DNA of 64,000 bases from VGDP01 sp964530335 (GTDB lineage: Bacteria; Pseudomonadota; Alphaproteobacteria; SP197). A program made the translations under genes and the position numbers. Below, piece by piece: positions 52,923 to 60,913 of this stretch (positions within the stretch are counted from its first letter, which is position 1; each line of letters starts with the position of its first letter). The stretch lies in NCBI GenBank assembly GCA_964530335.1, contig CAZGYG010000004.1, positions 9,499 through 73,498 of the forward strand. Reading direction: 5' to 3'. The notes below the pieces were generated by a model. That model was given only the letters and a program-made list of their open reading frames with translations, did not search any database and was not told where the DNA came from.

Positions 52923-53519
52923 ATGATCTACGTCGAGTTCATACAGCGCGACCGCTTCGTGCCCGTCGAGCTGTTCCGCGCGCTGGGCGATCAGGCGTCG
53001 TGGACCGATCCGGACGACGAGCTGGTGCTCAACGTCGGGCGCACCCTGCGGCTTGGCCCGCACCCGGCGTACATGGCGTTCTGGCGGTGCAAGGGCATGG
53101 CGCGGCTCGACGAATGGGAGGCGCACTTCCAGAGCGCGGCGGGCCTCGCCGACAGCTATGAGCAGGCGACCCACAAGGCGATCCATCTTTCGGATGCCGG
53201 GTGCTTCGACGAGATCGCCGCCGGCCCCCGCGCCGACGGCGGGCTCCAGTACATCGAGTTCCTCGACGTGCCCGGCGATACCGCCGACACGGCCATGGCC
53301 GAGCACTTCGCCAGACGCGCCGAGCGTCACGTCCCGGCGGACCTCAATCACGTCGTGCGGCGCATCGGGCTCATGGGCGGGCCGCTGGGCGACATGGCGG
53401 TGTGGACAACGCCGGATTACGCCGGGCTCGAGCCGCTGGCGCGCGAGGCGCACCCCGAAGGCCCGTTCAGGCCGCGCCGCGCCGGCGTCTACCGCCGGTT
53501 CGGCCAGGAGATTCTCTAG
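52923..53519 (+). CDS. Uncharacterised protein, possible dimeric alpha-beta barrel
   Basis: Protein of 198 aa that I do not recognise. Two similar halves can be seen: each begins with a beta strand carrying Y-x-E-F (MIYVEFIQRD and LQYIEFLDVP) and ends with a stretch of charged helix, which suggests two ferredoxin-like repeats (NIPSNAP/EthD-like). It starts 2 bp after the permease stop and so belongs to the transporter operon. Its stop overlaps the stop of the convergent phosphorylase-like gene. A role in handling the imported solute is only inferred. Confidence 0.7.
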   Translation: MIYVEFIQRDRFVPVELFRALGDQASWTDPDDELVLNVGRTLRLGPHPAYMAFWRCKGMARLDEWEAHFQSAAGLADSYEQATHKAIHLSDAGCFDEIAAGPRADGGLQYIEFLDVPGDTADTAMAEHFARRAERHVPADLNHVVRRIGLMGGPLGDMAVWTTPDYAGLEPLAREAHPEGPFRPRRAGVYRRFGQEIL

Positions 53520-54403
53520 AAGCCGATGCCCGGCGCGAAGTCCGCGTATTCGGGCGCGCGCTCGATCCGGAGCGCGGCACAGCCGCACGCTTCGCCCGGG
53601 TCGATGCGCGCCATGGTCAGCAGGCTGATGCGCACCGAGGCACGCGCGAGGTCGTGGTGGATCGGGTCGATCGCCTCGCCCGGCGCGTCGACGACGCCGT
53701 CCTCCCAGCACACGACGTAGCTCGAACTGGCGAAGCACGCGCCGATCTCGCGCATGGCCGAGGCCTCGGGGCCGATGCTCTGGTTGACCACGTCGCCGCC
53801 CAGCATCTGGAAGGCGCGCGCCTCGGCTCGGCTGGTGAAGCGCGGGCCCCAGTTGTGCGTCGCGACGACCCGGTGGCCGTGACCGAGCACGCGCCCCGGC
53901 TGAGGCCACGCTTGCCGCGCGTTCGCTTCCAGCGTCGCGGCCAGGGCCGGGCAGAACAACTGGTTGGCGAGGCCCTGGTGCCTGAGCCGGCCGGGCATCG
54001 CCGAATACTGGGTCTGGCTGAAGTCGAGCACGTCCTTGGGAATGACCAGGTCGCGCGGCTGGATCGCCTTGTTGAGCGAGCCGCAGGTCGAGTCCGCCAG
54101 CACCTTGCGCGCGCCGGCCTGGGCGAGCACCCACGCGACGCGGCGATGCGCGGCATGGTCGATCGCGTCGTTGGGCCAGCCGTGGGAGAACACGTTGAGC
54201 ACCGTTCGCGCCCGCCCGTCCGGCGCGAGCGCGCCGTCGAGCTCGATCACCTGCCAGTTGCCGGCCGGCCCCCACGGCGTCTCGAACGTCAGCCAGCGAT
54301 CGAGCACGCGCACGCCGGGTTCCGCCAGGTCGTCGGGAAAGCGCAGGCCCCAGCCGGCGCTGCCCGAAAGGAGCGCGTAGGGCGTCTTGGGGATCGCGAC
54401 CAT
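53516..54403 (-). CDS. MTA/purine nucleoside phosphorylase family protein
   Basis: Protein of 295 aa resembling the trimeric MTAP branch of the PNP superfamily. VFSHGWPND sits where the family has a phosphate-contacting HGxxH-like loop, DSTCGSLNK resembles the SAVGSL element, and QMLGGDVVNQSIGPEASAMREIG matches the N-x-T-x-PEA-x-LARE substrate motif with changes (Ser for Thr). MTA or a related nucleoside is a plausible substrate. ATG 54403. It diverges from the second binding-protein gene. Confidence 0.75.
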   Translation of the reverse strand: MVAIPKTPYALLSGSAGWGLRFPDDLAEPGVRVLDRWLTFETPWGPAGNWQVIELDGALAPDGRARTVLNVFSHGWPNDAIDHAAHRRVAWVLAQAGARKVLADSTCGSLNKAIQPRDLVIPKDVLDFSQTQYSAMPGRLRHQGLANQLFCPALAATLEANARQAWPQPGRVLGHGHRVVATHNWGPRFTSRAEARAFQMLGGDVVNQSIGPEASAMREIGACFASSSYVVCWEDGVVDAPGEAIDPIHHDLARASVRISLLTMARIDPGEACGCAALRIERAPEYADFAPGIGF

Positions 54404-54473
54404 GGCGGGTCTCCCGGGCGAAGCGGCGAGAATGACGGCGCTTCGTCGCGATGGCAAGGCGGTCGGCTATGTT

Positions 54474-54479
54474 GTATAC
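54474..54479. promoter_or_regulatory. GTATAC motif upstream of the second binding-protein gene
   Basis: Same hexamer palindrome as at 49048, here preceded by TATGTT, 50 bp before the ATG at 54529. It may be a -10 element or an operator. Confidence 0.25.
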
Positions 54480-54528
54480 GATGATGCGGTCAGGGCCCGT
54501 CCAAGCGGGACCCAAGGGAGGGACAACC

Positions 54529-55584
54529 ATGAACTTCAAGCTCATGTCGGCGGCCGTGGCGCTCGCCGGCGCGCTCGCCGGCACCTCGGCCGCGGCGCAA
54601 GAGGTGCACGTTCTCAACTGGGAAGGCTGGGGCACGAACCAGCCCTACGCCATCGAGGCGTACGAGGCGGCGACCGGGAACAAGGTGGTCCACGACTACT
54701 TCACCTCGTTCCCCGAGATGTTCACCAAGCTGCGCACGAACCCCGGCTACTACGACGTGGTCGTCATCAACTCGTCGTACATGGGGGCGGCGGCGGACGA
54801 AGGGCTGATCCAGCCGATCGACAGCGGCCGGCTCGGCAATTTCGCCGCGCTCTTCGCCGAACTGCGCGACGCGGCGGATTTCCAGAAGGATGGCAACCTT
54901 TACGGCGTCGCGTGGGTCTGGGGCGCGACCAGCGTCAGCTACAACACCGACAAAATCACGACGGCGCCCGATTCGATCCAGGTGTTCTGGGACCCGGCCC
55001 ATGCCGGCCGCGTGTGCTGGCACGACAGCCCCGAGGACTCGGTGCGCATGGCCGCGATCGCCACCGGTCAGGATCCGGAGCATCCGACCGACATGGCGGC
55101 GGTCCGCGACAAGCTGCGCGCGCTCAAGCCCCAGATCCAGACCTTCTGGGCCTCGGAGGACGAGTGGCTGAAGCTGATCGCCGGAGACCAGTGCGACGTT
55201 TCGCTCATCTGGACCGACTCGACCGAGAAGGCGAAGGAAACCCACAGCCAGCCGATCACCTTCTTCATACCCGCGGAAGGCGCGCTCGGTTGGCGTGATG
55301 GCCTGGCGATCCCGGCCGGGGCGCCGAACATCGACGCGGCGTACGCCTTCGTCGACTACATGATCAGCACCGATTTCTACGCGGGCTGGGCGGCGGCGGG
55401 CGGCGCTCCCGTGGCGGCGAGCTCCGAGGCGGTCGGCGCGCTGTCGGCGGATTCACTCACCCGCCAGGTGCTCACGACCGAGGAGAGCCTGAGCCGGCTG
55501 AAGTTCCAGCAGCCCAAGACCGAGGAAGAACGTCAGGCCTGGCTCGAGCTGTGGGAGGAGACCAAGGCGTACTACGCGGAGTAG
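54529..55584 (+). CDS. Extracellular solute-binding protein, PotD type, orphan
   Basis: Periplasmic protein of 351 aa with a Sec signal peptide (residues 1-23, ending SAAAQ). The mature chain begins EVHVLNWEGWGTNQPYAIEA, the PotD opening, and contains YGVAWVWGATSVSYNTD. No ATPase or permease follows; the repeat at 55618 ends the unit. It may lend its ligand to the transporter at 50235-52920, which has its own, clearly different binding protein. GGGAGGG ribosome site. Confidence 0.9.
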   Translation: MNFKLMSAAVALAGALAGTSAAAQEVHVLNWEGWGTNQPYAIEAYEAATGNKVVHDYFTSFPEMFTKLRTNPGYYDVVVINSSYMGAAADEGLIQPIDSGRLGNFAALFAELRDAADFQKDGNLYGVAWVWGATSVSYNTDKITTAPDSIQVFWDPAHAGRVCWHDSPEDSVRMAAIATGQDPEHPTDMAAVRDKLRALKPQIQTFWASEDEWLKLIAGDQCDVSLIWTDSTEKAKETHSQPITFFIPAEGALGWRDGLAIPAGAPNIDAAYAFVDYMISTDFYAGWAAAGGAPVAASSEAVGALSADSLTRQVLTTEESLSRLKFQQPKTEEERQAWLELWEETKAYYAE

Positions 55585-55617
55585 CAATTTTGCAGGCTGC
55601 TGAAAAACCCCCGACGA

Positions 55618-55720
55618 CGTCATTGCGAGGAGGCCGCAGGCCGACGTGGCAATCCAGGATTGCAGGGCTCGTGCGGTTGCCCCTGGATCGCCACGGACGC
55701 TACGCGTCCTCGCGATGACG
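55618..55720. repeat. Imperfect inverted repeat (dispersed intergenic type)
   Basis: Arm 1 (55618-55658) and arm 2 (55682-55720) are near-complementary over about 40 nt and flank a 23-nt spacer. Both carry the GTCAT/ATGAC ends and the GCGAGGA core typical of dispersed repeats in alphaproteobacteria. It lies between the orphan binding-protein gene and a small gene and could fold into a long hairpin. A GCAGGCTGCTGAAAAA stretch (55592-55607) stands just upstream. The 55585-55854 gap holds nothing else I can name. Confidence 0.75.
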
Positions 55721-55854
55721 GTATTGATGTCTTAATTCAGCGCCCTGTTAGCGGCGCTCAGGCATCGACGCGGGCGGCGGCGGGTACGCCCCCGATGCTG
55801 TGCTCCGACGATGGATCGCGTAGAGTCGCTTGGCAACCCGGCGCGGATATCGCC

Positions 55855-56052
55855 ATGAAGCACCACTACACGGTCGGGACGACGCAGGGGTCGCGGAGCG
55901 AGGCGGTCAGCGTGGACGCCGAGGACGCCTTGATCGCCGCGCTCATGGTCAAGCATCGCCATCCCGGGGTGATGATCACCTACGTGCGCAAACGCAACGC
56001 GCGCGGCGACCTGCGCCACCCGCCCCACGCCGTCGACGACCGCGAGCCGTAG
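55855..56052 (+). CDS. Small uncharacterised protein (65 aa)
   Basis: Short gene with normal codon use. The product is one compact unit: strands KHHYTVGTTQGSRSEAVSV, a helix DAEDALIAALMVKHRHP, and a strand MITYVRKRNARGDLRH, a beta-alpha-beta pattern with basic residues. No function is known to me. It is isolated between the inverted repeat and the convergent dehydratase gene (42 bp between stops). Confidence 0.6.
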   Translation: MKHHYTVGTTQGSRSEAVSVDAEDALIAALMVKHRHPGVMITYVRKRNARGDLRHPPHAVDDREP

Positions 56053-56094
56053 ACGCGGTTCGTCAGCCCGGTATGGCGTGGCCCGACGCGCGCG

Positions 56095-57294
56095 TCACAG
56101 CATCGACTTGACCGGTATGACGCCCTTGCGCGCGGCGTCCTCGGCGTAGACCGATTGGTCGCCCTGCCTGCGGTACGCCTCGGCGGCGGCGGCGAAGCGG
56201 TCCGGGTCGAGCTCGACCCCGAGCCCCGGCCCGTCCGGCACGCGCATGGTGCCGTGATCGGTCAGGCCGATGACCCCGGGCTTGACCACGTCGCCTGCCA
56301 GCTCGAGCGCGTGGGTGTCGGCGGCGTGGGGCAGCGCCGGCATCGACGCCGCCAGGTGCAGGTACGCCGCGGTCGCGATGCCGAGCTCGCCGGCGCTGTG
56401 GAAGTTGAGCCCGATCTGGAACGTCTCGCACACGCCCTGCAGCCGCTTGATCGCGGTGATGCCGCCCCATTCGAAGATGTCGCCGAGCACCACGTCGACG
56501 GCGCCCAGCCGGATCGCCTCGGCGGTCGAATCCAGGTCGATGGTCGCCATGTTGCTGGCGAAGGGAATGGCAAGCCGGGCGCGAACCCGCGCCATGGCTT
56601 CGTTACCCCAGCACGGGTCCTCGTAGTACTCGAGGTCGAGCGGCTCGATCGCCTTGCCGATCCGGAGCGCGCTCGCCGCAGAATAGATCGCCTGCGGGTC
56701 GTAGCGGAGCTTCGCGTCGGGAAACGCCTCGCGCAGCGCGCGGAGCGTCGCGATCTCCTCCGCCGCGCCGACCACGCCGCCCTTGTACTTGATGGTCGTG
56801 AAGCCGTGCCGCGCCACGTAGTCGCGCGCCGTCGCGATCACGTCCGCCCGGGTCAGGATGGCGTTGCGCCCGGCGCGGTCCGGGTTGCGGTAATAGAGGT
56901 AGGCGGCGAACGGAACCTCGTCGCGCATCCGCCCGCCGAGCAGCCGGCACAGCGGCTGGCCGGTGGCCTTGCCCATCAGGTCCCAGCACGCGACCTCGAG
57001 CCCGGCGATGGCGCAATAGCCGAGCTTGCCGTTGTAGAGCGGCACGAACGTCGCCTTGCCCAGCATGCGCACCAGGTCGAATGGGTTCTCGCCCAGGAAC
57101 ATGGGTGCGATCTCGCTGTCGATCAGCGCCTTGGTCACGCCGCCGCCGAGCGTTTCGCCCAGGCCCTCGAGCCCGTCGTCGGTGCGCACCTGGACGATCA
57201 GCCGCGTCCAGTCGGCGTTCGCCCCGCCCGACCAGCGGATTGGCGCCACGAACGGCACGTTGACCGGCGTCACCTCGATGGCGGCGATACGCAT
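56095..57294 (-). CDS. Enolase-superfamily enzyme, glucarate-dehydratase-like
   Basis: Protein of 399 aa, two-domain (capping plus TIM barrel). Catalytic pieces by my count: KYK at Lys169/Lys171, metal ligands Asp199, Glu225 and Asn248, the Asp272 and His299 dyad. Asn as third ligand is the mark of the glucarate dehydratase subgroup, and the Lys-to-Asp spacing of 28 agrees with it. It would dehydrate an acid sugar (aldarate). It precedes the amidohydrolase gene in map order, being its downstream neighbour on the minus strand. Confidence 0.87.
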   Translation of the reverse strand: MRIAAIEVTPVNVPFVAPIRWSGGANADWTRLIVQVRTDDGLEGLGETLGGGVTKALIDSEIAPMFLGENPFDLVRMLGKATFVPLYNGKLGYCAIAGLEVACWDLMGKATGQPLCRLLGGRMRDEVPFAAYLYYRNPDRAGRNAILTRADVIATARDYVARHGFTTIKYKGGVVGAAEEIATLRALREAFPDAKLRYDPQAIYSAASALRIGKAIEPLDLEYYEDPCWGNEAMARVRARLAIPFASNMATIDLDSTAEAIRLGAVDVVLGDIFEWGGITAIKRLQGVCETFQIGLNFHSAGELGIATAAYLHLAASMPALPHAADTHALELAGDVVKPGVIGLTDHGTMRVPDGPGLGVELDPDRFAAAAEAYRRQGDQSVYAEDAARKGVIPVKSML

Positions 57295-57300
57295 GGCGCG

Positions 57301-58845
57301 TCAGGTGCGCGAGCTCGGCCGGTAGAACGGCTCGACCGGCCGCTCGTCGAGCCAGCCCTCGTAGAACCGGCGTACGTACGGCATGACGTCGCGGCCGAGC
57401 GCGCGGTTGCGCTGCTCGACCTCGGTCGGCGGCCGCGCCATCGCGGCCGCGAGCTCGTCGAGCACGGCTTCCTTATCGAGGCGCGTGAAGCGGCCATCGC
57501 GGTAGATCGCCTCGCCGGCGACGACGACCGTGCGCACGCCGCTGGTCCGCGCCCGGTGCAGCACGGCGTCGAGCACCGAGACCTCGCGGTCGAGCGTCAG
57601 GAACGGGTGGGCGATGGCCCGCCAGTCCATGAGCACCAGGTCGGCGGCCTTGCCCGGCGCGAGCACACCGATGTCGTCGGCGAAGGCGGTGGTGTGGGCG
57701 CCGTGCTCGGTGGCCATGCGGAACACCTGGGCCGAGGTCGGCACGTCGTCGTCCATGCCCGGCGTGCGGTGCAGCTTCAGGACCAGCCGCATCTCTTGCA
57801 GCATGTCGCGATCGTCGTTGATGCCGGCCTCGTCGATGCCGATGGCGACGCGCACGCCGTGGCGCTCGAAGGCGTTGAGCGGCGCCACGCCGCTGCGCAG
57901 CCTGAGGTTCGAGCTGGCGTTGTGGCAGATGCGCGTGCCGGTCGCGGCCACCCTCTCGATGTCCCGTTCGGTCATCCAGACGCCGTGGCCGAGCGTCATG
58001 CCCGGCCCAAGCAAGCCATGGCGCTCCAGGTGCTCGACCGCCGAACCGCCGGTGCGCCGCCGCGCGTATTCCTTCTGGTAAGGCGTCTCCAGCAGATGCA
58101 TGTGCATCGGCACGTGGTAGCGGTCCGCGTAGCCGCGCATGGCGTCGAGCGCGCGGTCCGAGCACCAGTGCAGATTGTTGGGCGCGAGCTGCACCCGCGC
58201 CCGTTCGCTGCCGTTGTGGCGCTGGAACAGGTGCTCGAAGATGCCGAACTGCTCGTCCATGGGTTGGCGGGTCGCGGCGAAGTGGGCCGCCATGCGCCGC
58301 CCGAGCTCGGGCGGCAGGCCGGCGACGAAATCGTCGTCGTCGCCGTAGACCAGCAGGCTCTGATCGCTGAGCCCGTAGGAAAATGAAACCCGCATGCCGA
58401 CGTCGCGGTAGGCGTCGAATATGCGCTCGGCCGAATTCCGGATCTCGCTCGCCGTGCCGCGCATCCAGCCGTGCAGATGCTGCACGGTGGTGATGCCCGA
58501 CTCGATCATCTCGAACGCCGAATAGAGCGTGTCCAGATAGAGATCGACATCGCGGCTCTGCATGAGCGAGGCGAACCACAGCTCGAGCGGCAGGTCCTGG
58601 CAGCCGTGCTGCACCGGGGTGAGGCCGACGTGATGGTGGGCGTTGACGAAGCCTGGCGTCACCACGGTGTCCGCGCCGCCCAGCACCTCGTCGGGCGCGT
58701 GGTCGCGGGCGATCTCGGCGTAGGGGCCGACGGCCACGATGCGGCCGTCGCGCTGGAAAACGGCGCCGTCCTCGATGACCGCCGCGTCGTGGCGGCTCGC
58801 GGCGTGGGTGATGACGTAGCGGCCGCGGATCAGGGACGACGGCAT
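57301..58845 (-). CDS. Amidohydrolase-family metal-dependent hydrolase (TrzN/guanine-deaminase-like)
   Basis: Protein of 514 aa with the amidohydrolase fold. N-terminal metal motif HxH in NAHHHVGL (His70/His72), HMHLLE near residue 257, LGHGVW near 293 and the late Asp in GIDEAG complete the metal site. The family deaminates or dechlorinates rings, cleaves amidine groups or opens imides. The substrate is unknown. It lies between two enzymes of acid metabolism on the same strand, 6 bp from the dehydratase and 28 bp from the aldolase. Confidence 0.87.
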   Translation of the reverse strand: MPSSLIRGRYVITHAASRHDAAVIEDGAVFQRDGRIVAVGPYAEIARDHAPDEVLGGADTVVTPGFVNAHHHVGLTPVQHGCQDLPLELWFASLMQSRDVDLYLDTLYSAFEMIESGITTVQHLHGWMRGTASEIRNSAERIFDAYRDVGMRVSFSYGLSDQSLLVYGDDDDFVAGLPPELGRRMAAHFAATRQPMDEQFGIFEHLFQRHNGSERARVQLAPNNLHWCSDRALDAMRGYADRYHVPMHMHLLETPYQKEYARRRTGGSAVEHLERHGLLGPGMTLGHGVWMTERDIERVAATGTRICHNASSNLRLRSGVAPLNAFERHGVRVAIGIDEAGINDDRDMLQEMRLVLKLHRTPGMDDDVPTSAQVFRMATEHGAHTTAFADDIGVLAPGKAADLVLMDWRAIAHPFLTLDREVSVLDAVLHRARTSGVRTVVVAGEAIYRDGRFTRLDKEAVLDELAAAMARPPTEVEQRNRALGRDVMPYVRRFYEGWLDERPVEPFYRPSSRT

Positions 58846-58873
58846 GGCGTGTCCTCTACGCCGATCCGGCGCG

Positions 58874-59617
58874 TTACCGCGCGGCCGTGGGCAGCGGCCG
58901 CGCGCCCAGCGCCATGCCGTGGACCAGGGCGGACAGGTCGTCCCACGCGCCGATGAACGCGGCGCCTTCGCGCACGGCGAAGCGGCGCGACTTGTCCGAG
59001 GCGCCGGAAAGCGTGAACAGCTTTCCCGCCCCGCGCGCTGCCGCCGCCACCCGGCGCGCGTCGCGGAAATCGGCGGCGTCGAGCCTGAGCATGCCGCGCC
59101 CGCGCGTCAGCGACAGGTCGCTCGGGCCGAGGAACAGCCCATCGACCGTGGCGAGCCGGGCGATCGCCGGCGCGTCGGCCAGCGCCCCGGGCGTCTCGAT
59201 CATGGGCAGGCAAAGCGTGGTCCGGTTGGCGCGCGCGACCAGGCCCTTGGCCCGGCGCCCATAACCGTCGATCCGGCTGAACCCCAGGCCGCGCGTGCCG
59301 AGCGGCGGGAACTTGGCGAACGCGGCGACCCGGCGTGCGTGATCCAGATCGCGAATCTGCGGAATGATGACGCCGTCGGCCCCGGCGTCGAGCGCCTTCT
59401 GGATCGGCACCCGGTCGGCGGCGGCGACCCGGACCTGGACCCCCAGGCCCAGGCCCTTGGCGAACGGGATCAGGGCGTCCGCCGCCCCGTCGTCGATCGA
59501 CCCGTGCTCCATGTCGAAAATGACGAGGTCGAACCCGGCGAGGCTGGCGATCTCGAGCGCGTGCCGGCTGCCGGTCATCAGCCAGAAACCCAGCTTCGTC
59601 CGCGCCGTCCTTGCCAC
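58874..59617 (-). CDS. HpcH/HpaI-type aldolase
   Basis: Class II pyruvate aldolase of 247 aa. FDMEHGSIDD carries the catalytic Glu-His pair, LPMIETPGA the metal Glu and FLGPSDLSLT the Asp. GTG 59617 is the start, with GGAGG six bases upstream. With the amidohydrolase and dehydratase it looks like one catabolic transcript. It is distinct from the family member at 4922-5689. Confidence 0.88.
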   Translation of the reverse strand: MARTARTKLGFWLMTGSRHALEIASLAGFDLVIFDMEHGSIDDGAADALIPFAKGLGLGVQVRVAAADRVPIQKALDAGADGVIIPQIRDLDHARRVAAFAKFPPLGTRGLGFSRIDGYGRRAKGLVARANRTTLCLPMIETPGALADAPAIARLATVDGLFLGPSDLSLTRGRGMLRLDAADFRDARRVAAAARGAGKLFTLSGASDKSRRFAVREGAAFIGAWDDLSALVHGMALGARPLPTAAR

Positions 59618-59697
59618 GATCGCCCTCCGCCGCACCGCACCACGCTGGCACCCGACACTGGCACCCGCGCCGCGCCGGTGTCCAGCGGCGGCGGTTG

Positions 59698-59703
59698 GTA
59701 TAC
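59698..59703. promoter_or_regulatory. GTATAC motif between aldolase and enolase-superfamily genes
   Basis: Third copy of the hexamer palindrome, in TTGGTATACG, 28 bp before the ATG at 59732 and 80 bp upstream of the divergent aldolase start. It could control both. Confidence 0.25.
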
Positions 59704-59731
59704 GGTCGGGCCGCACCCGACGGGGACCGCC

Positions 59732-60913
59732 ATGAAGATCACGGACATCGAGACCTTCGCGCTCAGGTTCGCCATGCCATATCCGCTGACCTACGCGCGG
59801 GGCGAATACGCCGAGCGCGAGGCGCTGCTCGTGCGCGTGCGCACCGACGACGCGGGCATCGCCGGCTGGGGCGAGGCCGCCATGTGGGGCGGACCGTTCG
59901 CGACCTCGGTCGCCGTGATCGAGCAGGAAATCGCGCCGCTCGTCGTCGGCGAGGACCCGCGCCGCCCCGAGTACCTTTGGGAAAAGGTGTTCCAGAGCAC
60001 CTACTACCACGGGCGCAAGGGCATCCTGCTGGCGTGCCTGTCGGGCGTCGACATCGCACTGTGGGACATCCTCGGCCAGTGCGCCGGTCAGCCGCTGTGG
60101 CGGCTTCTGGGCGGCTTCGGCCAGCCGGTCGCGGCCTACGCCTCGGCCGGCTACTACCGGCGCGACTACGGGCTCGACGCCTTCGCCGCCGACGTGGCCG
60201 CGGCGCGGGCGCGGGGGTTCCGGGGCTACAAGATGAAGATCGGCAACGTGCCCGGCGTGGTCCACGCGGGCGTGCTGGCCGACGTGCCCCTGCGCCGCTC
60301 GTTCGCCGAGGACGCGGCGCGCATCCGGGCCGCGCGCGAGGCCATCGGGCCGGACCGCTGGCTGATGTGCGACGCCAACGCCTCGCTCGACCTCGCCCTC
60401 GCGCTCCGTTACGCCGGGCTGCTCGAGGAGGTCGAAGCGCGCTGGTTCGAGGAGCCGACCCAACCGGAGGACGTGGCGGGCTGCGCCGAGCTGGCCCGAC
60501 GGACCCGCGTGCCCATCGCCGGGTTCGAGACCGAGACCGGGCGCGACGCCTTCGCGCGGCTGATCGATGCCGGCGCGATCGGGGTGGTGCAGCCGGACGT
60601 GGTCCAGGTCGGCGGTCTGACCGAGGCGCGCAAGATCGCCGCCTACGCCCAGGTCCGTCACCTGCCGTTCACCGCGAAGAACTACTCGACGGCGGTCGGC
60701 GCGGCGGCGTGCCTGCACCTGCTGGCGGCGCTGCCCAACGCGGACTTCTTCGAGTGCGATCAGGACCCGATGCCGTGGCGGGAGTCCCTGCTGGGCCAGC
60801 CGGCGTGGACCTTGGACGACGGCCTGGCCATGCCCGCCGATCGCCCCGGTCTCGGCTTGATGCTCGACGAGGCGGCGCTCGAACCCTGGCGCGTCAGGCC
60901 GAAGCGGCCTTGA
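59732..60913 (+). CDS. Mandelate racemase/muconate lactonizing enzyme family protein (no His base)
   Basis: Enolase-superfamily protein of 393 aa. KMK carries Lys167/Lys169, metal ligands are Asp214, Glu240 and Glu266, and Asp289 lies in QPDVVQVGG. Where mandelate-racemase-type enzymes have a His, the stretch FTAKNYST gives Lys316. A Lys-only chemistry (racemase, epimerase or dehydratase) is likely. It diverges from the aldolase gene. The last bases overlap the DUF2336 gene on the other strand by 20 bp. Confidence 0.85.
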   Translation: MKITDIETFALRFAMPYPLTYARGEYAEREALLVRVRTDDAGIAGWGEAAMWGGPFATSVAVIEQEIAPLVVGEDPRRPEYLWEKVFQSTYYHGRKGILLACLSGVDIALWDILGQCAGQPLWRLLGGFGQPVAAYASAGYYRRDYGLDAFAADVAAARARGFRGYKMKIGNVPGVVHAGVLADVPLRRSFAEDAARIRAAREAIGPDRWLMCDANASLDLALALRYAGLLEEVEARWFEEPTQPEDVAGCAELARRTRVPIAGFETETGRDAFARLIDAGAIGVVQPDVVQVGGLTEARKIAAYAQVRHLPFTAKNYSTAVGAAACLHLLAALPNADFFECDQDPMPWRESLLGQPAWTLDDGLAMPADRPGLGLMLDEAALEPWRVRPKRP

